Positions 5,829 to 10,716 of a stretch of 10,716 bases of DNA are shown piece by piece (position 1 is the stretch's first letter; each line of letters begins with the position of its first letter). Source of the DNA: Spirochaetaceae bacterium (lineage in GTDB: Bacteria; Spirochaetota; Spirochaetia; Treponematales; Breznakiellaceae); NCBI GenBank assembly GCA_031258335.1, contig JAIRMY010000233.1:1-10716 (forward strand), written 5' to 3'. Below the pieces are notes generated by a model that worked only from the letters and a program-made list of their open reading frames with translations, was not told where the DNA came from and did not search any database. Made by a program: the position numbers and the translations under genes.

Positions 5829-6105
5829 TATTGGTTGTTTTTTTCCTCAAATTTGAGAAAACCTCATCAACGGGCTTTGTCCTTCCATTTTTAATATCAT
5901 TTTCACCCATTTTAATAATGTTTAATAATGCAAAGGCGTCTTGTGTCTTTTGATATGTTTCTATATCCACCAGAACAGCCTTTGCCTCGCCATTTTGGGT
6001 TATAACTATCGGATTCTTACGTTCATTCACGTATTTCATCATTTCCGCCGCATTTGTTTTTATATAAGAAATGGGTTTTATGTCCTCTTTTAAGTTTATT
6101 GCCAT
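5821..6105 (-). CDS. Phd/YefM-family antitoxin
   Basis: This 94-residue protein would bind and inhibit the ParE/RelE toxin encoded downstream and repress its own promoter. The N-terminal Phd/YefM fold is seen in IKPISYIKTNAAEMMKYVNE at 9-28, KNPIVITQNGEAKAVLVDIETY at 30-51, and a more polar C-terminal tail (ENDIKNGRTKPVDEVFSNLRKK) that normally wraps the toxin. The start at 6105 is supported by GGAGG 6 nt upstream. A perfect TATAAT and a small palindrome lie just before it. The pair forms a self-contained two-gene module in AT-rich DNA, typical of mobile TA cassettes. Confidence 0.9.
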   Translation of the reverse strand: MAINLKEDIKPISYIKTNAAEMMKYVNERKNPIVITQNGEAKAVLVDIETYQKTQDAFALLNIIKMGENDIKNGRTKPVDEVFSNLRKKTTNNG

Positions 6106-6122
6106 ATTTTCCTCCAGTATTT

Positions 6123-6137
6123 TAATGATACATTATA
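6123..6137 (-). promoter_or_regulatory. Promoter and possible operator of the toxin-antitoxin pair
   Basis: On the minus strand a perfect TATAAT (6137-6132) lies 26 nt before the antitoxin ATG; the -35 region is poor. The palindrome TAATG-ATA-CATTA (6123-6135) overlaps the -10 box, the expected place for autorepression by a Phd/YefM-toxin complex. The short length makes the operator call tentative. Confidence 0.45.
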
Positions 6138-6252
6138 CAGACTGTTTTGTCACAAATTTTAGGCACATTTCGCATATCCGCCTATATCAGCCGCGTATGC
6201 CAGACGCTCCTTTCACTCTGAACGCAGAAGCCGAAATCAGCGTTCGGGCGGG

Positions 6253-7377
6253 CTAGCGCGGAGCGCCTTTACACCCGCTGGCGGGTAGTTTTGCTATTAT
6301 GGGGGCCATGGCTCGCAAACGTACAGTCCGCCCCCCACCGTAGGCGCGGTAACGCTGTCCATCATCGGAAAACGCCGACTCCTTTTCACCCGGAAAAGGC
6401 GAAAAGCGTTTTTGCGTCCATTCCAGCGAGGGGTCTTTTAGGCTTAACGAGGCGCGTTTCGGGTTAAAGTATACAAACGATTCGTGGACGCCGCGCTCGG
6501 AAAGCGGCGCTTCATCGGTGCTTTGCAGGTAACGTATTATTCCCCGTGAAAAATCTATAGATTGTATGATCGCAGAGTGCGCCATGGAACCATCGGCGGC
6601 GCGGAACAGTAAAATATCGGCTGGCTTTAGGTTTTTTATCGTGTCGTCAACGGCTATGATCTCACGGCTCTGCGAATTGTAGAAGGCGGTTCCGGCAAAG
6701 TATGAAGGGTCTCCGCCGCGCGGCACACCCAGCGCCCGCCGTAGGCTCATGCCGAGATTCACGCCAGACTCTTTCGCTATGTACGAAAGCGTGTGCCAGA
6801 CAAAAGCGGAACAGTCCATACCCGTCCATGCTATGCAGTAAAGGTAGTTGTATATGTCCTCTGGCTCCGCGCCCGTACCCTCCACAAGCACGTAGGGGCG
6901 GTGCGGCAATCCGTGGTAGGAACCGGCCTTCATCCTTGCTATATCAAAAATATCCTGAGATAGCGACCATTTACGCCCGGCTATATCGAAAATTATCACC
7001 TGTTCCCTGCCGTTTTTCAGCGCTTCTATGTAACGTCCAAAGTCTTTTGTGCCAAAGGCGTTGATGATCACAGGCCAGAGCGAGGACGAGTCTGATTTTC
7101 CCTTGCCCAAAAATTCCCAGCCTCCTTCGACAAGGCTGTCGCGTTCATGGTTTTGGGCAAAAGGCATACGGAGGTTTATCACCCTGCCGTCAATAATCAC
7201 CGTTTTGAAACAGAGTCGGTACGCCTGTTCGATTACCGCCTCGACACCCCTGCCCCAAATCTGGACAGGATTCGAAAAAGCGGCAAGCAGCGCCGTTTCC
7301 TCCTCACGGGGCAAACCCTGCGCGGGGGCAAATGCTACGGCGTAAGCAAACATCGCAACGATAATTTTATACCGCAT
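6253..7377 (-). CDS. Exported protein with an NlpC/P60-like cysteine peptidase motif
   Basis: This 374-residue protein has a signal peptide (MRYKIIVAMFAYAVAFAPA, cleavage near residue 19-20) and is probably periplasmic. The C-terminal half carries a papain-like signature: GMDCSAFVWHTL with candidate nucleophile Cys189, KPADILLFRA at 251-260, and MAHSAII with candidate His267, followed by YLQSTDEA. This matches the DCSgFV...lkpGDllfF...HvgIy pattern of NlpC/P60 peptidoglycan hydrolases. Residues 20-180 are an unrecognised N-terminal region. A cell-wall peptide substrate is inferred. ATG 7377 lies 2 nt after the MATE gene stop with no SD, so translation is probably coupled. The frame is open far upstream, but that part is only antisense to the MATE gene in another frame. 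The last residues (SGCKGAPR) come from a GC-rich end that may be repeat-derived. Confidence 0.65.
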   Translation of the reverse strand: MRYKIIVAMFAYAVAFAPAQGLPREEETALLAAFSNPVQIWGRGVEAVIEQAYRLCFKTVIIDGRVINLRMPFAQNHERDSLVEGGWEFLGKGKSDSSSLWPVIINAFGTKDFGRYIEALKNGREQVIIFDIAGRKWSLSQDIFDIARMKAGSYHGLPHRPYVLVEGTGAEPEDIYNYLYCIAWTGMDCSAFVWHTLSYIAKESGVNLGMSLRRALGVPRGGDPSYFAGTAFYNSQSREIIAVDDTIKNLKPADILLFRAADGSMAHSAIIQSIDFSRGIIRYLQSTDEAPLSERGVHESFVYFNPKRASLSLKDPSLEWTQKRFSPFPGEKESAFSDDGQRYRAYGGGRTVRLRAMAPIIAKLPASGCKGAPR

Positions 7378-7379
7378 AG

Positions 7380-8726
7380 TTAAATATAGCGTGATGCTGT
7401 GAGTCGGGAAAGCTGTGAAAACTTGATGCGGAGCGCGATTACCAGCGGTATCAGCGCCCCCACGAAAGCCAGCGGGCTTGCAAAACAGAGGCCTGTGTAC
7501 CCGAAAAACGATGTGAGTATCAACGCGGCAAACCCGCGCGAAAGGAGTTCCATCACGCCGGCAATCGTGGGGACAAGGCTGTCGCCCAGCCCCTGAATAG
7601 TCTGCCTTATGCAGAACAACAGCGCGAGCAGCGGAAAGAACACTCCTATTATCTTTAGATACCTGTGCGCAAGGCGTATGGCTTCCTGTTCGCCCTTGAG
7701 AAAAACAGCCGCTATATCGCTGCCAAAGATGAAGAACACTGCGCCCATGACGGCGCTGAAGCCGAGCGCGATCACAAGACCCTGCGCCACCCCTTTCTTT
7801 ATCCTGTCGTACTTCTTTGCCCCGAAATTTTGCGCGGCAAAGGTCGTCATCGCCTGCCCGTAGGAACTGAGTGGCATGGTCGCCAACTGGTCTATCTTTT
7901 GCCCCGTGGTAAACGCCGCCACCGCCGCGTAGCCCAGCCCGTTCAGCGCGAAGGTAACCGCCACAGCCCCTATCGCTATGATGCTCCACTGAAAGCCTAC
8001 GGGCAGTGCTATCTTTATGTGCCGCAGGACTTCAGCCCTGTCCACCCTGAAATCATCCCCTGTAAGCGCAAACAGCGGGAAACGTTTCTTTATCACGGGG
8101 ATACAGGCGACGCCTGAAAAAAACTGGGCTATCACCGTAGCTATGGCCGCCCCTATGACCCCGCTTTTAAACACGAGGATGAAGATATAATCCAGAATTA
8201 TGTTTATCACGCAGGCGAGCACGAGGAAGTAGAGCGGTGTTTTGCTGTCCCCGGCGGCGCGCATCATGTTGGAAAGCAGGTTGAACAGCGTCAAGGCCGG
8301 CATCCCCCAGAGTATTACGACAAAGTACCGGTAGGCATCCTCGTACACCTCTGCCGGCGTGTTTAACAGGGAGAGCAGCGGGCGTAGCGTCCCTATGCTC
8401 AAAGCCATCAACAGCACGGTAACCGCGCCGCTGATTACGACGCTTGCCGCAAAACTCTTTTTAACGCCGTCTTCGTCCTCCGCGCCGTAACGCTGGGAGG
8501 TGATTATTGCCGCGCCGGACGTAACGCCCATGATGAAGCCGAGTATGAGGAAGGCTATGCTGCCGGTGCATCCTATGGCGGCAAGCGCCTCCATCCCTAT
8601 AGTCCGCGCCACTATGAACGAGTCCGCCATATTGTAAAGCTGCTGAAACAGATTCCCTATTACAAGCGGTATAGCAAAGGCAATTATCAGGGCGCCAGGC
8701 GGCCCCACAGTCAGATTTTTTGTCAT
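7380..8726 (-). CDS. MATE-family multidrug/organic cation efflux transporter
   Basis: This integral membrane exporter extrudes drugs or other organic cations in exchange for Na+ or H+. The 448 residues and about 12 hydrophobic segments in two similar halves fit MATE. The N-terminal half shows PLVIGNLFQQLYNMADSFIV, then ARTIGMEALAAIG; the second half repeats the pattern at ALPVGFQWSIIAIGAV and GQKIDQLATMPLSSYGQAM, with NFGAKKYDR after TM8. Substrate cannot be told from sequence. An in-frame TAA two codons upstream makes ATG 8726 the first start, yet no SD is visible. A tRNA-Leu gene ends 46 nt upstream on the same strand, so this gene may be read from the tRNA promoter. The downstream exported cysteine peptidase-like gene begins 2 nt after the stop. 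Confidence 0.93.
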   Translation of the reverse strand: MTKNLTVGPPGALIIAFAIPLVIGNLFQQLYNMADSFIVARTIGMEALAAIGCTGSIAFLILGFIMGVTSGAAIITSQRYGAEDEDGVKKSFAASVVISGAVTVLLMALSIGTLRPLLSLLNTPAEVYEDAYRYFVVILWGMPALTLFNLLSNMMRAAGDSKTPLYFLVLACVINIILDYIFILVFKSGVIGAAIATVIAQFFSGVACIPVIKKRFPLFALTGDDFRVDRAEVLRHIKIALPVGFQWSIIAIGAVAVTFALNGLGYAAVAAFTTGQKIDQLATMPLSSYGQAMTTFAAQNFGAKKYDRIKKGVAQGLVIALGFSAVMGAVFFIFGSDIAAVFLKGEQEAIRLAHRYLKIIGVFFPLLALLFCIRQTIQGLGDSLVPTIAGVMELLSRGFAALILTSFFGYTGLCFASPLAFVGALIPLVIALRIKFSQLSRLTASRYI

Positions 8727-8736
8727 ATTTTAAGCC

Positions 8737-8758
8737 GCCCGCGGTCATCCCGCAGGGC
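8737..8758 (-). promoter_or_regulatory. GC-rich hairpin between tRNA-Leu and the MATE gene
   Basis: GCCC-GCGG (8737-8744) pairs with CCGC-A-GGGC (8750-8758) through one bulged base and a 5-nt loop. On the minus-strand transcript it is followed by GGCTTAAAATATG, with only two consecutive T, so it is a poor terminator. It may instead act as a partial attenuator or as a 3' processing boundary for the tRNA precursor. Confidence 0.35.
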
Positions 8759-8772
8759 GCAAACATCCTTCT

Positions 8773-8855
8773 TGCCGGCGGAGAGACTTGAACTCTCACG
8801 AAGTTGCCCTCAGCAGATTTTGAGTCTGCCGTGTCTGCCATTCCACCACGCCGGC
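8773..8855 (-). tRNA. tRNA-Leu (anticodon CAA)
   Basis: The 83-nt gene folds with acceptor GCCGGCG/CGCCGGC, a D arm containing GGAATGGCAGAC, anticodon stem GCAGA/TCTGC around the loop CTCAAAA (anticodon CAA, reading UUG), a long variable arm (class II, as expected of tRNA-Leu) and a T arm GAGAG-TTCAAGT-CTCTC. The discriminator base is A. The next bases are AGA rather than CCA, so the CCA end must be added by nucleotidyltransferase. Confidence 0.95.
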
Positions 8856-8863
8856 CTTCCATC

Positions 8864-8893
8864 ATCCTACCACACCCAGCCGGCGGGTTTCAA
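8864..8893 (-). promoter_or_regulatory. tRNA-Leu promoter
   Basis: On the minus strand TTGAAA (8893-8888) and TAGGAT (8869-8864) are 18 bp apart, and the tRNA 5' end is at 8855, 8 nt beyond the -10. It may also drive the MATE and peptidase-like genes downstream. Confidence 0.55.
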
Positions 8894-8905
8894 GGCGACA
8901 GCGGG

Positions 8906-8934
8906 TTGACAGACGATTTGTGTTGGTACACAAT
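8906..8934 (+). promoter_or_regulatory. modBC promoter with an overlapping palindromic operator candidate
   Basis: TTGACA (8906-8911, perfect) is followed after 17 bp by CACAAT (8929-8934, 4/6). A palindrome, TTGTGT-TGGT-ACACAA (8918-8933), covers the spacer and the -10, the position expected for a repressor site. It does not match the E. coli ModE box of paired TATA-rich half-sites. The promoter is back to back with the tRNA-Leu promoter. Confidence 0.55.
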
Positions 8935-8953
8935 ACGGAGAGGGGCTGATAGA

Positions 8954-9619
8954 ATGGATTTAACGCCGGTACTCATATCTTGTAAAACCGCCGCGGTGTC
9001 AATCGCGGTAACATTTTTTATCGGGCTTTTGGCGGCGGTCTGGGTCGCCGGGATACGGAACCGGTTTTTGAAGATGGCGCTGGACGGCGTTTTGACGTTG
9101 CCTCTTGTGTTGCCTCCGACAGTTGCGGGATTTTTTTTGCTGTTCATTTTCGGCCTGCGCGGACCTATAGGCAGATTCTTTGTATACTTTTTCGGCGTAA
9201 AGATAGCGTTTTCGTGGGGCGCCACCGTGCTAGCGGCGGCGGTAATATCGTTTCCGCTGATGTACCGCTCGGCGCGTGGCGCTCTGGAACAGGTTGAACC
9301 GGAACTCGTCTACGCCGCGCGGACGCTTGGCATGAGCGAGCTAAGGATTTTTTGGCGGGTAAGCCTGCCTGCCGCGCTGCCCGGCATATCAGGCGGAGCG
9401 GTTTTGGCTTTTGCCCGCGGACTGGGCGAGTTTGGCGCGACCGCGATGATTGCCGGAAACATAGCGGGAAGGACACGCACGCTGCCCCTGGCGATATACT
9501 CTGAAACGGCGGCGGGAAACATGGATGCAGCCGGCTCTTATGTGCTCGTGATAACGCTGTTTTCGTTCATAGTGGTGGCTCTGCTCAACTATTTTGCCGG
9601 AAAAAAGCCGTGGGCATAA
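8954..9619 (+). CDS. modB: ModB, molybdate-type ABC importer permease
   Basis: This inner-membrane permease forms the channel of the molybdate (possibly tungstate) importer, as a dimer with two ModC. The 221 residues and five or six hydrophobic segments fit ModB. The cytoplasmic EAA loop is AARTLGMSELRIFWRVSLP (121-139), followed by PGISGGAVLAFARGLGEFGATAMIAGNI and GRTRTLPLAIYSE, a stretch typical of ModB rather than of sulfate CysT/CysW. ATG 8954 is preceded by GGAGAGGGG, whose last G is 8 nt upstream. The longer open frame starting inside the tRNA gene is not coding. It is first in its operon and overlaps modC by 10 bp. No modA binding-protein gene precedes it, which is atypical. Confidence 0.92.
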   Translation: MDLTPVLISCKTAAVSIAVTFFIGLLAAVWVAGIRNRFLKMALDGVLTLPLVLPPTVAGFFLLFIFGLRGPIGRFFVYFFGVKIAFSWGATVLAAAVISFPLMYRSARGALEQVEPELVYAARTLGMSELRIFWRVSLPAALPGISGGAVLAFARGLGEFGATAMIAGNIAGRTRTLPLAIYSETAAGNMDAAGSYVLVITLFSFIVVALLNYFAGKKPWA

Positions 9620-10707
9620 CCGTCAGGATACGTAAAAACCTTTCAGCCGCCTTCAGCATAGAGCTTGATTTTGAAAGTTCGTCGGGGGCGCTTGGCATAT
9701 TAGGGCCTTCCGGTTCCGGCAAAAGCATGACTCTTAAATGTATAGCCGGCATAGAAAAGCCGGACGAGGGATATATCGCCGTTGACGGGAGGACGCTGTT
9801 CGATTCGACAAAACGGATAAACCTCCGTCCGCAGGAGCGGCGCGTGGGTTATCTGTTCCAAAACTATGCGCTGTTTCCCAACATGACGGTGCTGGAAAAC
9901 ATCCTATCCCCGCCCCCTTCCCCGCGCCCCTCCCCCCCGCGCTCTACGGCGCTCCGCCGCGCCGGGGCGTACCGCTGGGTTGAACGCTTTGGGCTGGAAG
10001 GGCTGGAAAACCGGTATCCCAGGCGGCTTTCAGGCGGGCAGCAGCAGAGGGCGGCGCTTGCCCGTATGCTGGCCGCCCAGCCCGCCGCCGCGTTGTTTGA
10101 CGAGCCGTTTTCAGCGCTCGATTCTACGTTGCGGGAGTATATGCAGTTGCAGCTACAGGAACTCTTGCGGGAAGACGAGTGCGGCGTTTTCCGAAACGCT
10201 ATTCTTGTTACACATAACCGTGACGAGGCGTACCGCCTATGCCCGGAACTTGCCGTGATGAAAAACGGAAGCGTGATAGTGAAAGGCGATACACGCTGCG
10301 TCTTTCAAAACCCGCGTTTTGTGAGCGCGGCGAGTCTTACCGGCTGCAAAAACATATCGCCTGTTAGACGGCTTTCGGAAAATGAGGTGTTCGCGCTGGA
10401 CTGGGGACTCCGCCTCAGGCTGAACGGGAGCGCGGGAGACCTTACCCACATAGGCATACGCGCCCATGACCTTGTTTCCATCAATGACCCTGCTCCCACA
10501 GGTGGCGGTTTTAACGAAGTGCGTGTCAGCGTCAGCCGCCTTTCTTCAGAGCCGTTTGAAGAAGTCGTGCTGTTTACCAACGCGGACGCAAGAGACCCAT
10601 CCGAGAAAAAAGAAATTTGGTGGAAGTACTCAAAGTATATGGGTCAGGCTGTCCCCGAAAAACTCTTTCTCCCGCCCGAAGCCCTGCTGCCGCTGAAGGA
10701 CGGGTGA
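9610..10707 (+). CDS. modC: ModC, molybdate-type ABC importer ATPase with a proline-rich insertion
   Basis: This cytoplasmic ATPase powers the ModB channel. The 365 residues contain Walker A GPSGSGKS (32-39), Q-loop FQNYALFP with Gln84, signature LSGGQ (140-144), Walker B ALFDEP (161-166) and H-loop His202. A C-terminal accessory region follows, beginning near THIGIRAHD, typical of regulatory domains in ModC-like ATPases, though I cannot confirm a TOBE fold. Translation starts at GTG 9610, 10 bp inside modB, with only a weak GGA upstream, so it is probably coupled. Residues 99-119 (LSPPPSPRPSPPRSTALRRAG) sit in the helical subdomain between the Q-loop and signature, where relatives usually have a charged helix; the DNA is extremely C-rich. 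Whether this impairs coupling to ModB is unknown. Motif conservation elsewhere argues for a working enzyme. Tungstate specificity remains possible. Confidence 0.9.
   Translation: MGITVRIRKNLSAAFSIELDFESSSGALGILGPSGSGKSMTLKCIAGIEKPDEGYIAVDGRTLFDSTKRINLRPQERRVGYLFQNYALFPNMTVLENILSPPPSPRPSPPRSTALRRAGAYRWVERFGLEGLENRYPRRLSGGQQQRAALARMLAAQPAAALFDEPFSALDSTLREYMQLQLQELLREDECGVFRNAILVTHNRDEAYRLCPELAVMKNGSVIVKGDTRCVFQNPRFVSAASLTGCKNISPVRRLSENEVFALDWGLRLRLNGSAGDLTHIGIRAHDLVSINDPAPTGGGFNEVRVSVSRLSSEPFEEVVLFTNADARDPSEKKEIWWKYSKYMGQAVPEKLFLPPEALLPLKDG
9908..9938 (-). other. Strong G-quadruplex candidate on the modC template strand
   Basis: On the plus strand five C tracts (9908-9911, 9913-9917, 9920-9923, 9927-9930, 9932-9938) are separated by 1, 2, 3 and 1 nt. 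The complementary strand thus has five runs of at least four G with loops of 1-3 nt, fitting the canonical G4 rule; the coding strand could form an i-motif. It lies within modC and encodes the Pro/Ser-rich stretch. Confidence 0.65.
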
Positions 10708-10716
10708 AACGCGGGG

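Noticed and set aside
5467..5856. Plus-strand ORFs across the toxin gene
   Set aside because: They are antisense frames of the toxin, made of hydrophobic AT-rich codons, with no SD or family motif.
6220..6245. GAACGC/GCGTTC inverted repeat after the peptidase-like gene as a terminator
   Set aside because: Only a 6-bp stem with a 14-nt loop and no following T tract.
6273..6286. Hairpin ACCCG-CTGG-CGGGT followed by AGTTTT on the plus strand, as a terminator
   Set aside because: No plus-strand gene ends here, and on the minus strand it lies inside the coding region without a T tract.
7378..7989. N-terminal extension of the peptidase-like ORF
   Set aside because: This part is a shifted frame within the MATE gene on the same strand. 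ATG 7377, followed by a signal peptide and placed just after the MATE stop, is the credible start.
8773..8855. tRNA-Leu as an integration (attB) site for a genomic island
   Set aside because: No integrase is adjacent, no repeat of the tRNA 3' end was seen elsewhere in the window, and the AT-rich island begins kilobases away.
8804..8953. N-terminal extension of modB
   Set aside because: It runs antisense through the tRNA-Leu gene and across the modB promoter. ATG 8954 has an SD and begins the normal ModB sequence.

Overview
The window is a piece of bacterial chromosome with moderately high GC over most of its length. It carries ordinary transport and lipid or sugar kinase genes, interrupted near the middle by a clearly AT-richer block. 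There is no rRNA, phage or transposase to place it. Gene content (Met ABC importer, molybdate importer, MATE exporter, CCA-less tRNA-Leu gene) fits an anaerobic, possibly host-associated bacterium. A Treponema-like spirochaete is my best guess, held weakly and without database support.

Layout. (1) At 1-1200 on the minus strand lies a methionine uptake operon: metQ, then metN, which runs off the left edge. It has a clear promoter and a perfect 11-bp inverted repeat over the predicted transcription start. (2) At 1354-3924 on the plus strand is a compact three-gene unit: a DagK/YegS-type lipid kinase, a PlsC-type acyltransferase and a ribokinase-family sugar kinase. The first gene appears to be read from a leaderless or nearly leaderless mRNA. 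The second probably starts at a TTG behind a strong Shine-Dalgarno sequence. (3) At 3928-6137 is an AT-rich island: an orphan RtcB-type RNA ligase on the minus strand, a small plus-strand ORF whose 3' half is made of repeat sequence, a GC-rich hairpin/repeat block, and a Phd/YefM-ParE/RelE toxin-antitoxin pair with its own promoter. (4) At 6253-8893 on the minus strand a tRNA-Leu(CAA) gene is followed by a MATE exporter and then an exported protein with an NlpC/P60-like cysteine peptidase motif; all three may share one promoter. (5) At 8906-10707 on the plus strand are modB and modC, molybdate-type ABC importer genes, read divergently from the tRNA. No modA precedes them.

Genes that plausibly work together: MetQ feeds the Met permease powered by MetN. 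The lipid kinase and acyltransferase can both make phosphatidate-type products. The antitoxin restrains the toxin encoded in an overlapping frame. ModB and ModC form the membrane and ATPase parts of one importer. The most unusual details are a C-rich, proline-coding segment inside modC whose complementary strand is a strong G-quadruplex candidate, a MetQ that lacks the lipoprotein cysteine, the GC hairpin repeats inside the AT-rich island, and the orphan RtcB. I see no clearly new multi-gene system. The rtcB/small ORF/TA island is the part most likely to hold something undescribed.
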